Made by a program: the position numbers and the translations under genes. The notes beneath the pieces are model-generated. The model did not search any database, was not told the DNA's origin, and worked only from the letters and a program-made list of their open reading frames with translations. 64,000 nucleotides of DNA from Zerene cesonia (taxonomy: Eukaryota > Arthropoda > Insecta > Lepidoptera > Pieridae), in the NCBI RefSeq assembly GCF_012273895.1, contig NC_052114.1, forward strand, positions 1,302,001 to 1,366,000, read 5' to 3'. Each line of letters opens with the position of its first letter. Within the stretch, counting starts at the first letter, position 1. Shown here piece after piece: positions 11,801 through 23,037 of this stretch.

Positions 11801-13216
11801 ATGAAGCTGGGACGAACGGCAAATAGTTATATAAAATCTAATTTAAAACTCAATTTGAGGAGTTTACTATTGTTTATTTTTTATGTTTTCTACATCATAA
11901 CGGTTAATGGAATTGCTCTCTGCCACTGATGAGATTCCTTATCAATATTACTTATGAAATAATGAAGTCTGAGCGAATGAATACCAAAAAAAAGCGAAAA
12001 ATTCATATGAACTTTTTGTAATTTAAAAACTGTCGAGCTGAATGTCTCCATGAAAATGTCCTTTCTAAGTTGAATCTTCATTTCGAGTCTGATAGAAAAA
12101 GTTTTATCAGCAGACAGCGTAATTATTGTGAATTTTATCAAACAACCAAAATACTTTGGTATGTTTATTTTAACCACTTTCACGTGGATATTCCCTCGTG
12201 AATATATTTGTTTAAATAATATCTGGTGTTGCTTTAAAATGATTTATTATACACCTATATTATATATATTATATAGATATTATATGGTCACCAAATATGA
12301 GATATAATTCATTCGCTAATATATGAATACGGCATATTAGTGTGACAGTGAAGTGATAATAAAATTTTCGCTTCTTCATGCTGGTCTGACCTAAAGGTGA
12401 ATCATATCTAACCCTATCGTTGAATACCGAAATAAATGCGAGAGATCTCATATCACATGGATTCTATGGCTTGACTATAATGCGATAAAAATCTTCATGT
12501 AGATAGATATACATTCATACAGATTGCGCTAACCTAATGAGCTAGTTTTAAGTTAATGAATAAAACATTTTCAATCATACTTAAAGACGTGTATACTTAT
12601 AACAGTTACATATAGAAATATTATTTTTGGCATTACAAACGAAATCATGGCATAAACTTTGCACACTCTGTCTGTATGTCAAAGAAAGATCCCTATTCTT
12701 TCATCTTTATTAGCAGCACACATTCATTCGGCATTCACAATACAAAGTGAAGCAAAGCATCCAAATAAATATTGAATCACCAGTGGTCTGTGAAGGATAG
12801 ACCATCCAATCTTTGTGATTGGCTGGGAGACACAATTTTTTTGAAAGCTCCACACCCATGAAATGAAGATTTCAAAGCATCGTACGCAAAATACAGTCTA
12901 CGGAATGTCGGTTTTGATGCTAGCAATCAGTTATATAGATCTAGAGAACTAGAATCTTACGTTATGCTTTTTCATTACATTCGGTTCGATATTATAAGAA
13001 TAGAGAGCATTATTATTATTTTGGTTTTTGTATTTATAAATCGTATCATTTATAAAAATGAACGCCTCTCAAGTAAGAAACAAATTATAAGGCCTTTATT
13101 ATATGTACATTTTGTTAGTTGCAAAGATGCGCATTAAGTACACGGTCTGATCTGACATAGCGCACTCACGCGCGTTAAGAACGCGCTCTCGTAACAAAAT
13201 TAAAATATACATTTAT
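11801..13216. other. No feature recognised
   Basis: AT-rich; small antisense ORFs near 11890-12451 show no domain. Confidence 0.45.
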
Positions 13217-13537
13217 TGTGGGAGTCGAGCATGCTTTGGCAGGATATGGGTCAGCTCGCACCGGGGAAGTACCACATCCCCACAGAAAACCGGCGTGAAA
13301 TAATAGCATGCTATTGTGTTTCGTACGGTGAGTGGAGGAGCCGGAGGCCCTTTTCTTTTTCCTTTCCCTTTCCGGTCCATTCCTTCTTTCCAGTCATCAA
13401 TCCTTTTCTCATTCTTGCCCCTTAAAAGCGAGCAGCGCATTCGCGGCGGTCTGAGCGTCTGCGAATGTCCATGGGCGGCGGTAATCGATTACCATCAGGC
13501 GAATCACCAGCTCAGTTGCCCGCTTTGACATAAAAAA
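13217..13537 (+). mobile_element. H retroposon, full-length style copy
   Basis: Starts TGTGGGAGTCGAGC, the same 5' boundary as at 21455 and 47651. Then AAACCGGCGTGAAATAATAG, a polypyrimidine stretch (13345-13420), AAGCGAGCAGCGCATTCGC, CATGGGCGGCGGTAAT, TTACCATCAGGCGAATCACC and a GACATAAAAAA tail. The tail is typical of non-LTR retroposons. Small ORFs overlapping it on both strands are by-products of the repeat. Confidence 0.82.
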
Positions 13538-14389
13538 TCAGAATAATAGTAACACAAAGATCAAACGAAGGTCAGTTATACGTTAAGTTATTTCTATAAT
13601 TTCTCGAATATATCAACCTAACAATATCAAATCTGACAATTAACATTAATTATAAGGCTGTATTATTTAAAGCGTCAAACAGCGGCCTCCATTACTTCAT
13701 GACAATTAGTGTTTATATAATTAATTGGATGCGGCATTCAAACAAACCAGCGGTGTTAAATTTTGGTAATAAATAACAGATGAAAAGCTTGATTAGATTC
13801 TAATATACTATTCTGTGATACATTTATGTTTATCACAGTGATATATAGTCAAAAATGTTATTCATTAGTGCTTTACTAACCAATCTATTAATTTTTATGG
13901 TACACCCAATTGAAAAACTATAAGTATATATATAGTATAAGTACCATTCCCCTACAGAAGACCGGCGTGAAAAGTAGACAGAAAAAAACACTAGTCGGCT
14001 TTATTTTCTATTATTTTAGTTTGAATGAAATGAATAAATAAAATGAAATATATTAAAGTAATAATTTACCAAAGCCAATGCATTTATATATTATATCCAT
14101 TCAAAGTAATTCTTAAAAGTTAATTAACTTTTAAAAAATAACAAGTTATAAAATTCGCGGCAGTTCCCCTTTTGAAACAGTCTATCAAATAACATTATAT
14201 AAAATTAAGGTGCCTTTCTCATACACCGCGCCTCATGCTGGTATATTTGATATGTTTTGTTTAAGTCATCATAGAATGATGTCATAAAATCGTCACAGTC
14301 ATAGAATGACGTCATCATACAAATAAAAAACGACAATTACAAACATTCTAGTTTTTGGACATTTTCCGAGACTTGGCGAGGATTTCCGA
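13538..14389. other. No gene; one H fragment
   Basis: 13939-13980 carries an H piece (AAGTACCAT...AGACCGGCGTGAAA). The rest is unrecognised AT-rich DNA. Confidence 0.45.
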
Positions 14390-14535
14390 GGGTGATTTCC
14401 TCATGATGTCTCTCGTCACTGATCTGAGCAATGGTGATACAGATAATGTGTAAATAAATTTCAAAATCAATGCAATATCTGCACGTTTTTCCTGAATCTT
14501 AAGTATCAGCTAGACCTGAGCCACTGCTCTGATAC
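14390..14535 (-). mobile_element. SINE-M, degenerate
   Basis: Antisense blocks in SINE-M order: TTTCCTCATGATGTCTCTCG, AGCAATGGTGAT, then GAGCCACTGCTCTGAT from the tRNA-like head. Confidence 0.45.
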
Positions 14536-14984
14536 AAAATATAATGTTTTATTTGTGCTGCATAGCATCAATCAATGATGTAAATATATGTTTCGGTAAA
14601 CACGAAAATCCCGTTGGATTGTGTCAAACATTAGTGTTTAATTAGGGGAATTAAAGCATTGTTGCCGCTTATTATTATTATTAGGCTTAATATCATGACA
14701 ACATTATGAGTTAACGCTTTATAGGCTTAAAAACGATTATTGCTTTAAATTTTGACCGTTTTCAAAACGGGAGGCAGCAGAATTATGCAGAGATACGTGG
14801 GAAATTTCTCAGTTGTTTGAGGGGGTGGCAATGAGTTTATGAATTTTGGAAATTATTTTTATAATGGAATGAATCATTCAAAGGCATTTTTCAATTTAAA
14901 CGATTTCATTCTAAAATCCGATCGATTAAAAAACATTATTACCGATTAGCGGTCCGCCCTGGCTCCATACATGGCTATGTATAT

Positions 14985-15072
14985 ATAGGCTATAGGCTAT
15001 AAGTGGGCTATCTAGCACTGAAAGAATTAACAAACAAACAAACTCTTCAGCTTTATAATAATACGCATAGAT
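14985..15072 (-). mobile_element. Hel-C 5' portion
   Basis: GGCTATCTAGCACTGAAAGAA, a CAAACAAACAAACTCTTCAG run and TTTATAATAATACGCATAGAT, the 5' terminus of Hel-C read antisense. Confidence 0.55.
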
Positions 15073-15159
15073 TACATTTTTTATACTAAGTAAAGGAGGG
15101 AGTTTTTTTTTTGTACCTAGTCAAACCGGGCGAGTCCTGAATATAATAATATTTTTCTA

Positions 15160-15290
15160 ATAAGCTGCCCGCTTCGGTTTCGTTGGCGTAATCAACGGAA
15201 AAGAAAATTCTAGAGTATTCCCGCACATTAACCGTTCACGTGAGATTTCCTGGATAAAAACTTGTATGTCCTTTCTCGACTCAAAATATC
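15160..15290 (-). mobile_element. Hel-I fragment (decayed)
   Basis: GCTGCCCGCTTCGG, GAGATTTCCTGGATAAAAAC and GTCCTTTCTCGACTCAAA resemble the better copy at 31365-31570. Confidence 0.4.
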
Positions 15291-15404
15291 TTTGTTCTAC
15301 GTCTACTCTTTGCTTAAATTCCCCAAAATGGCAAGTGTGAATCTTAGTACGTAGTTACAACGAAAAAACGTTAGTAACACACTTACATTTATATTTTAGT
15401 TTTC

Positions 15405-15565
15405 TTTGTGTTTGTTTTACGCGAGTATTATACATTAAGAAATTGAGGACTTTTTCAGTCTCCACGCGACCACGCTCGCTGTTCAGTGTACGAAACGTCT
15501 CACTAATTAATATAATGAATAAATCGCATTTAAAATCTGTTTCAAAGTCCTCATTTCTAAGTTTC
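15405..15565. mobile_element. K foldback element
   Basis: Ends contain inverted arms (TTAAGAAATTGAGGACTTT against AAAGTCCTCATTTCTAA) around a core with CCACGCTCGCTGT and AATGAATAAATCGC. Same core and arms as 46916-47096 and 56716-56908, so a foldback or MITE-like family. Confidence 0.6.
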
Positions 15566-16264
15566 ATTCATATTTAAAATAGTAGAAAATTATATAGTCT
15601 CCTAGATATCTAAACACAATTAAAACCAGTATATACTTTATTAAAACACTCCATCAACTAACAACACCACTCCAACTTGACCAACTTGCCGAAACTGTCA
15701 AGATTCTTCAGGTTCAAGAACCGAATTCGTACCAATCTAAAGAGCTGCCTATTTTAACTTCAAGAGAGACGACCCAATTCAGAAATTTCGAGAACACTTT
15801 AAATTTGAATTCACCTTATAACAAATGATTGTAGGTGAGGGATTTTTAGATCTGTATAAATGATTTTTACGTACAAGATGTCTGCTTAGATTGTCAACAT
15901 AGGGTGTCTGTTTGTAACATAAATTCATAATAAATAAAAATATTTCTATATTCGAATATATTCGACTATAAAAACTCATTTTGTTACTTGAAAACTGTGC
16001 CAGTACATTAAATTAAAAATTTTAATGTTTCACTAATAATGAATTGTTCTGTTTTATAATACTGAATTTAATTACAATAACCTTTTACTGAATGCATATA
16101 TAGATGTGCAATCATTTGTCTATCTATCTATCTGCTTGTTCCGGTTACTCTGCACTGATTTGACAGGACTTTCACTGACCGATAGCCGATGTAATTAAGT
16201 AGTGACTTTGACTAAAATATCATGAACGGAAAACTGCGACACGCCGCTATTCAAATATTAACTA
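15566..16264. other. No feature recognised
   Basis: AT-rich; a short CTATCTATCTATCTG run at 16119-16134. Confidence 0.45.
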
Positions 16265-16463
16265 CTAGCTGCGACCCGCAGTTTCACCCGCGTAAGTCCG
16301 TATCTCGTAGGAATGTTGGGATAAAAGTTGCCTATATGTTATTCCAGTTGTCCAGCTGTCGACGTACCAAATTTCATTGCAATCGGTTCAATAGTTTTTG
16401 CGTAAAAGAGCAACAAACACACACACATCCTTACAAACTTTCGCATTTATAATATTAGTAGGA
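16265..16463 (-). mobile_element. Hel-A non-autonomous Helitron
   Basis: Clear ends: A|CTAGCTGCGACCCGCAG ... AATATTAGTAGGA|T, i.e. inserted between A and T with no target duplication. Internal blocks as in 3533-3735. Confidence 0.9.
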
Positions 16464-16687
16464 TATTCGATGCACTGATATCGGTTCTAGAATCTAGGTG
16501 AATTACTTGAATCCTCGGCAATGCCTATTCAAACAGGCTCGTCTTTTTTGTGCTTTAACACAAAGCTTTACATCAATGGCTTTGCCCATATAAGCAAAGA
16601 AAATTCCGCTAGAAATCAGATGTTTCACTAGACAAAAGCTTATCTCACCCTCTTGATTGCTAACTATCTGTAGACTAAAAACATCAA

Positions 16688-17017
16688 ATGAAATTGCTCC
16701 ATAGTGCAGTGGTGGCTCAGTGGTGAGAACTTCGGAAGTCAAAATCGATAAGTCGGGGTTCGAGACCGGGCGAGCGTGCAGGAAATAAATTGATTTTTCA
16801 ATTTATCTGCGCATGTGGATAATATCACCACTGCTTAAACGGTGAAGGAAAACATCGTGAGGAAACCGGCATGTCCAAGAATTAAAAGTTCGACGACATG
16901 TGACATCTGCCAACCCGCACTTGGCCAGCGTGGTGGATTATGGCCTGAACCCTCAAAGGAGGCCTGTGTCCCAGCAGTGGGAACATATATGGGCTGATTA
17001 TGATGAAATTGATCCAT
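16688..17017 (+). mobile_element. SINE-M, complete copy with target-site duplication
   Basis: Body about 16703-17002: head GCAGTGGTGGCTCAGTGGTG with B box GGTTCGAGACC, CGAGCGTGCAGG, core GGTGAAGGAAAACATCGTGAG, CTTGGCCAGCGTGGTGGATT, CAGCAGTGGGAACATATATG and a GATTATGAT tail. Flanking 15-mers at 16688-16702 and 17003-17017 (ATGAAATTG[C/A]TCCAT) match at 14 of 15, an almost intact target-site duplication. The family name Metulj-like is from memory. Antisense ORFs over 16503-17130 are incidental. Confidence 0.92.
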
Positions 17018-17758
17018 TGTGACGAAAGAAAGACACTTTCGCATCTAAATATTGACGATAGTTTAAAGGGATTATAATAAATACTTGCAAATTGTCTAAA
17101 GACCTTAACCACGCTTGTGTGTTCTACCATTACTACTGAAACATATTGTAAATAAATAAATAAAACCTTATTTTCCAGTAATCATGATGTACATTATTAT
17201 TATCTTAAAATAGCACAGAGCAATGAGCTATATTTTCTTTTTATTACATAAAAAAGATAATATCAACTGAAATGACATACACTAAGACAGCTTGTATCGT
17301 AGACCTGTAACCCATCATGATATCAAATAGTAAGTACTAACATTTAAATTAACATAGCAATCAATATAATTAAACACAATACATAAAAATATAGTTTCGA
17401 ATACTCTTATGCTAGGTAATAAAAAGATGTGAAATCACAAAATTTCCCGGAATATACATTATGGAAGGTTAACAGGTGATTTAAATCGCCACGTTCTGAA
17501 TATATGGAGAAGATTCTTGAATTATTGGACATTAACACTGAGATGGGGATGTACTAGTAAGAGAAATGGAGTATCGGAATATCTATTCGTATAACCTATT
17601 TAAATCTCGATAAAATGTCGCATTTTAATGGAACATTTCTTATTTTCAAAAATTATTTACAGCTTTATGCTGCAAAGTCATTAGAAATAGAAACGATTCT
17701 TATAACAACAGATACAAAAACTAATTGTTTATGCATATAAATGACGAATATGATATAA
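17018..17758. other. No feature recognised
   Basis: AT-rich, no exon or repeat recognised. Confidence 0.45.
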
Positions 17759-17952
17759 CTAGCTGTCCCGGCAAACTTCGCAACGGCATAGAATATCGTT
17801 TCGACATATTTTACTTCTCGTTCTCACGTTTTAAACCTTCCCTAGATTTCCACGGATATATCAAGACCAAAATAAGATAAATCCGTTCAGCCGTTCTCGA
17901 GTTTTAGCGAAACTAACGAACAGCAATAGATTTTTATATATAAGAAGGAAGA
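17759..17952 (-). mobile_element. Hel-D non-autonomous Helitron
   Basis: A|CTAGCTGTCCCGGCAAACTTCG at the 3' end, CGTTCAGCCGTTCTCGAG and GAACAGCAATAGATTTTTA near the 5' end, closing with GGAAGA|T. A/T flanks fit Helitron targeting. A decayed relative lies at 40374-40520. Confidence 0.8.
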
Positions 17953-18006
17953 TAGGTACTGCGTAGTGATCTGGACGCTTCCAGATCACTACGCAGTACC
18001 TATCTT
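17949..18006. repeat. Perfect hairpin, 26-bp arms, 6-nt loop
   Basis: 17949-17974 is the exact reverse complement of 17981-18006 with ACGCTT between. The left arm includes the last four bases of the Hel-D 5' terminus, so the inverted duplication includes transposon sequence. Mixed base composition makes chance implausible. Confidence 0.95.
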
Positions 18007-18093
18007 GAGAGTCATAAATTATCAGATATAGCGACTGTGACAATCAATGCTAAGATTGATTTTTTATTATATATAGCGGTGACAAAATTTAGT

Positions 18094-18262
18094 TTCCTTT
18101 TCTCACCCTTCCCAGTCTATTACATCTTCGTAGTAATCTATCCTTTCCTTATCGCTTTTCCCTTAAAAGCGGGTAGCGCATTAACGGAGGTACTACCTCT
18201 ACGAATGCGCTCGATCTTACCACCAGGCGACCACCAGTTACTTTGCCAGCTTATGGTATAAA
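18094..18262 (+). mobile_element. H retroposon 3' part
   Basis: Polypyrimidine tract, CTTAAAAGCGGGTAGCGCATT, TACCTCTACGAATGCG and CACCAGGCGACCACCAG follow the H order. 5' truncated and diverged. Confidence 0.7.
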
Positions 18263-20038
18263 CAAAATAAATATTTTTCGAAAATTTCAACCGTTTGTCT
18301 TTTACTGTTCAATAAATTCAGCCTGGTGAAAGACGCGTCGATAGACGTACATACAGACAGACAGATAGACAGCCTTAGTAATTGGGTCCCGTTTTACCAT
18401 CTAGTTATTCGATTACTAAAAAGAAAAATATCACTCCTGAATCCACGAGAACATCGACAAATTAGCAACTATATTCCCGTTTCTGTGCAAAAAACATAAA
18501 CAAACATTTGATATTAATTTTAAAATATTATGTTCGCTAATTGCAAAAGTCATGTAATCAATTACGAAACAAAACTAATTTCCAACTCTCACATCAGTAA
18601 AACAAAGCAGAGCGGCAAAATTAATTCAGGCCCCACTAAGTGAATCAATATTTCATAATTTTTAATAAAAAAAGCCACAAGAGTAATTGCGTATCGTTTA
18701 AACTTCTGGCGGTAATATTTTGCCCGATTACAGTGTAACTTTTATTTATTAGGTTTTGTTAACCCTGTTAATGCTTGCCAACGATTTTAACTCAAAGCCC
18801 TTGGATAAAATAACGTTAGTGAGTTAGCTGTATGAAACTGTACGAAGTTTTTTTATTTACAGTTATATTTTGCTTATGTTATGAAGCTGTGTTTTCATCT
18901 CTCCCCATTACCAACTGCAGCTGAATTTAAATTTTTCACGTGACGTCATAGTCTGTTCGTTTTATTTATTCGTATGAGAACACATAATGTGAGCGGTGTA
19001 AAACGTTTTGGTTCACATTACTGTTGCTCGAAAGGCTATAATTATTAGAATGAATAAAATTATGATACCATGAATAGAAAAGCAGTGGTTAGAATTTATT
19101 AAGGATTTAAATGCAGGATGAAAATGCAGTGCAGCACGCATCATTTGTTGACTCCACTGAACGACTTTGCCTACTAATATTCATGCGAAAGTGTATGTTT
19201 GCCTGTCTGTCTGTCTCTTCTTTACACTTAAACATCTGAACGAATGTAGATGAAATTCGATAAAAAGGTAATAACTATACGGGAAAAAACTCGGAATAAG
19301 AGTTTCAGTATTAGAGCAGTGACCCGTGGTAACTACTTATCTTATAGCATATAGTTAATTATATTTATTTAATCGTTTATAGTTTATATTATTCATAGCA
19401 TACTTTGAACTAGTTATTTGTTTTACTAAACTTATATATTCAGTTTAGATAGTCAAACATTTTTGAAGTGAAACTTCTTTAGAATCGTTGTGATTTCAAA
19501 CCTGATGCAACGGAAAAACGACAGGTAAGAGACACAAATACAAAAGTGTGTAGATTGAAGCTGGCAAAGAATGAGACAGAAATATACATACTATTTTATA
19601 TATATTCATCTCATTCTTTTGTCGATTGAAGTTTTACTTCTATCGTGTGTGAATCGCACACACACCTTTCTTTTTGTTTTAGAATTTTCGCTCCGACTCC
19701 GCCCCTTGTCGCATTGTCCACCTAGGAAAATTACAGTGCTTCCTGATATAAGCGTACTCAACAAACTCTCATATTATTAGCATACATTTTTCATACACAA
19801 ACTAAAATAGAAGCGTCACAACTAGGTCCCAACAAAACACAGCAAGAGAAAATCAAAGTTAATATTTGATCAGCCCTTTGTCCTATGCAGAGCAGATAAC
19901 AAAAGATCGCTTTTTGCTTGTTCATTTGTTAAAGTAAAGCTTGTAATTATTCAAATGCTTAACTGTGTCGCATTTTTACGCCATTTTAATACCTCGCTGC
20001 CGGTAATTAGCTCCTTTTGTGTTGCACTAGAGCTGTGA
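18263..20038. other. No gene recognised
   Basis: AT-rich. A CAGACAGACAGATAGACAG run at 18354-18373 and a Helitron-like 5' fragment about 19170-19310 (CTACTAATATTCATGCGAAAG). Confidence 0.45.
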
Positions 20039-20064
20039 TAGTGATAGTGATATCACTATCACTA
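20039..20064. repeat. 26-bp perfect palindrome
   Basis: TAGTGATAGTGAT joined directly to its reverse complement, with no loop. Just upstream of the Helitron array. Confidence 0.9.
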
Positions 20065-20100
20065 CTAGTGCAATTAGTGTGAACTAATATTATAATAATA

Positions 20101-20279
20101 CTAGCTGCACCCGGCAAACGCTGTTCTGCCTTACTCTTATCGTTTAGTGGTATGAAAAATAGATGTTAGCCGATTCTCAGACCTACCCAATATGCTTACC
20201 AAATTTCAGAGGAATCGGTCAAGCCGTTTCGGAGGAGTACAGAGACTAACATTGTGACACGAGAATTTTATATATAACA
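20101..20279 (-). mobile_element. Hel-B Helitron, unit 1 of a tandem array
   Basis: 3' end A|CTAGCTGCACCCGGCAAACG, then CTGTTCTGCCTTACTCTTAT, GGTCAAGCCGTTTCGGAGGAG and GTGACACGAGAATTTTATATA. It is followed immediately by the CTAG of the next unit. Confidence 0.85.
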
Positions 20280-20463
20280 CTAGCTGCGCCCCGCGGTTTC
20301 ACCCGCGTAAGTCCGTATCCCGTAGGAATATCGGGATAAAAAATAGATGTTGGCCGATTCTCAGACCTACCCAATATGCTTACCAAATTTCAGAGGAATC
20401 GGTCAAGCCGTTTCGGAGGAGTATGGCAACGAAAACTGTGACACGAGAATTTTATATATTAGA
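20280..20463 (-). mobile_element. Hel-AB chimeric Helitron, unit 2 of the array
   Basis: The 3' half is Hel-A (CTAGCTGCGCCCCGCGGTTT, ATATCGGGATAAAAAA). From about 20341 it switches to Hel-B (ATAGATGTTGGCCGATTCTC through GACACGAGAATTTTATATAT). Ends TTAGA, abutting the next CTAG. The same junction occurs at 23038-23223. Confidence 0.88.
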
Positions 20464-20642
20464 CTAGCTGCACCCGGCAAACGCTGTTCTGCCTTACTCT
20501 TATCATTTAGGGGTATGAAAAATAGATGTTGGCCGATTCTCATAGATACCGGATAAGCACAAAAAATTTCATCAAAATCGGTCAAGCCGTTTCGGAGGAG
20601 TATGGCAACGAAAACTGTGACACGAGAATTTTATATATTAGA
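20464..20642 (-). mobile_element. Hel-B Helitron, unit 3 of the array
   Basis: CTAGCTGCACCCGGCAAACG to TATATATTAGA|T. It closes the array, whose outer flanks are A (20100) and T (20643) as for a single insertion. Confidence 0.88.
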
Positions 20643-20656
20643 TAGATAGATAGATA
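20641..20656. repeat. (GATA)4 microsatellite
   Basis: Four GATA units directly after the Helitron array; the first may be part of the terminus. Confidence 0.9.
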
Positions 20657-20665
20657 ATATAAAAA

Positions 20666-20943
20666 GCAGTGTTGGCTCAGTGGTGAGAACCTCGGACTTC
20701 AAAATCGATAAGTCGGGGTTCGAGACCGGGCGAGCGTGCAGGTAATAAATTGATTTTTCAATTTATCTGCACATGTGGATAACATGACCACTGCTTAAAA
20801 CGGTGAAGGAAAACATGGTGAGGAAACCGGCATGTCCAAGAATCAAAAGTTCGACGACATGTGACATCTGCCAACCCGTACTTGGCCAGCGTGGATTATG
20901 GCCTGAACCCTCATAGGAGGCCTGTGTCCCAGCAGTGGGAACA
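20666..20943 (+). mobile_element. SINE-M, nearly complete
   Basis: Head GCAGTGTTGGCTCAGTGGTG with B box GGTTCGAGACC, then all body blocks to CAGCAGTGGGAACAT. By eye very similar to 16703-17002. A short gap removes TGGTG from GCGTGGTGGATT, and the GATGAT tail is absent. Confidence 0.9.
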
Positions 20944-21454
20944 TTAGCCGTGGCGAGCGTCTAGTAGTTAATAACTTGAACTAGTTATATATGGAGTCTG
21001 TATTTTGGCTAGCATTTCGCTCCGGCTTCGTCCATGGTACATATATAGCTATTAGATTTCCGCCCGCGTAGTAAAGAAAAAGACACAGTCTTGGGGTTTT
21101 TATAAATGTCACAAAATTCAAAATTTATATTAAAATTAAACACTTCAATAGAGGTAAATTAAAAAATGATATCCGGCCTTTTAACTTCAATCCCAAATTA
21201 AAGTAGTGATTCAATCGTGCTATTTATTCCTCATAATGTTTAATTACAAAAATTAAATTTTGTAACATGTAAAATGATAAAATTCATGCGAACAATTTCA
21301 TTATGATTGAATTATAAATTTTAATCATCACGAAATATATTGTTGAGAGACTAAAGCCATATTAATGGTTAAGATATCATGTTTAGGAACAAGTTCAAAT
21401 ATGCTGCGGAGTTGTTGTCAACATGCAACTAGCTGCAGCTAGCACATTTTATTA

Positions 21455-21640
21455 TGTGGGAGTCGAGCCCGCTTTGGCACGAATTGGGCCAGCTCGCTCG
21501 GAAGTACCACACCCCCATAGAAAACCGGCGTGAAATAATAGCATGCTATTGTGTTTCGTACGGTGAGTGGGGGAGGGAGAGCAGGAGCCATATCCTTTTC
21601 CATACCCTTCCCAGTCCTTTCCTTTATTACCAATCTGTTA
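21455..21640 (+). mobile_element. H retroposon, 5' half
   Basis: TGTGGGAGTCGAGCCCGCTT, GAATTGGGCCAGCTCGC, AAACCGGCGTGAAATAATAG and GTGTTTCGTACGGTGAGTGG match 13217 onward. It stops after the polypyrimidine tract; the 3' half is missing. Confidence 0.8.
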
Positions 21641-21754
21641 GTAGTTTTGGTTTTTTTTGCATATTATGTACATTTGTTTATGTATAAGCTGCTGTTTTCT
21701 CTAATTAAATAAATAAGTAATCAGATGTTGTTGCTTAGCCGGCAATAACAATGT

Positions 21755-21965
21755 TTTTTATGTCACAATCGGCAACGGAGCTGGTGGGATGCCTGACGCT
21801 ACCACCGACCATGAACATTAGGAGAGGCATAAGGTCCATTGCAGACCTTACGCCTCTACAAATGGATTGCCGACTTTAAATTGGGAAGGGATTAAGTAAT
21901 GATTGTCGAAGGAATAAAGGAAAGGACTGGGAGCGGTAAGGAAAGGATATGGGCCTATAGCTATT
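21755..21965 (-). mobile_element. H retroposon 3' half, antisense
   Basis: TTATGTCACAATCGGCAACGG, GAGCTGGTGGGATGCCTGA, CATGAACATTAGGAGAGGC and GGAAAGGACTGGGAGCGGTAA are the H 3' half read backwards (variant tail CCGATTGTGACAT). Confidence 0.75.
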
Positions 21966-22010
21966 GCATTGCACCAGCCACCACCCAAAATGCTATGCAA
22001 TAACATTACC

Positions 22011-22689
22011 GCGGCAGTCTCCAAGTGCCTCACGTCTTTTTTTTTTATCAAAAATAAAACCGGCTTCAAAACCACTCAAAAGCGAAAAACAATTTAATAT
22101 AATTACTATAAGCGCTTCAAAGATAATTACTATAATATATTTGAAGTCTAAAAGTTAGAACTATGGTCTAAGATACACAAAAAATACATACAGACGAATA
22201 TAACCTCCTTTTCAAAAAAAAAAAGTCGCTTAAGAAGTGTCATTACTTATTATTATCCTCGAATCATTATCTCGTTTAACTATTTACAAAGTCTGATTAC
22301 AATATCTAGGAACTTAGTATCACACTGAAAAATATCTAACTAGGTCGAATATATAAACCAAAGTTTTATAGAACTTCGGTTTATATATAACTGAATTTTC
22401 ACGTACCTTCAGAGTTAACGGTAATTAGTTTCAAATAAAGTCTTACCGACTTTCCGACTTGGATATGTTACCGTTGAAACCTGCTTTGCATTAGATCGCG
22501 TTTTCTCTGGTTAGGTCTAGTTCTTGCTAAATGCCCATGTCATAACTAGAATTGACTAATGCACAAAGGGGAATATTACTTAAAAACTGTTTATTATACC
22601 GTAGCATTATATACTAAATATCACTCCTATTGTCGATGCCACTATTATTCAGTCTCATAATTTTTATTTAGATATGTTTTTATTCATAA
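22011..22689. other. No gene; one hairpin
   Basis: 22349-22365 pairs with 22372-22388 at 16 of 17 positions around a 6-nt loop. The rest is AT-rich and unrecognised. Confidence 0.5.
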
Positions 22690-22817
22690 CATGCGGTCCG
22701 CTCCGGCTTCGTCCGTAGTACACGTATAGCCTTTCAAATCGGACCAGAAGTTTCTGAGATTAGCGCATTCAATCAAACAAACAAATCAACTCTTCAGCTT
22801 TATAATATTAGAATAGA
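22690..22817 (-). mobile_element. Hel-C copy
   Basis: GGTCCGCTCCGGCTTCGTCCG at the 3' side, GAGATTAGCGCATTCAATC, a CAAACAAACAAATC run and CTTCAGCTTTATAATATTAGAATAGA|T at the 5' end. Confidence 0.68.
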
Positions 22818-23037
22818 TAATCATTACTATAGCTTGTTAAAAAGTTTTTTAATTAGAGGAATTAGTTTAAACGAATATTAAATTTTGCGCGTTAGTTATT
22901 TCTAGTTTCAAAACAGGCATTTAGTAAAAACTAGTTCTAACTAGGGATAATGAGTTGTAACGAACAACGAGTTTTAGCTGTATTAGATGTATCTATCGGA
23001 TAAGTCTTGCTAATATTGGCTATGTTATCTTAATTAA

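Noticed and set aside
13213..13528. Several overlapping ORFs on both strands (also 21439-21687 and 47637-47957)
   Set aside because: The same peptides recur at every H copy, showing they are translations of the retroposon and not genes.
16222..16452. 76-codon + ORF sharing peptide with one at 3497-3721
   Set aside because: Both are translations of Hel-A; the shared peptide reflects the transposon.
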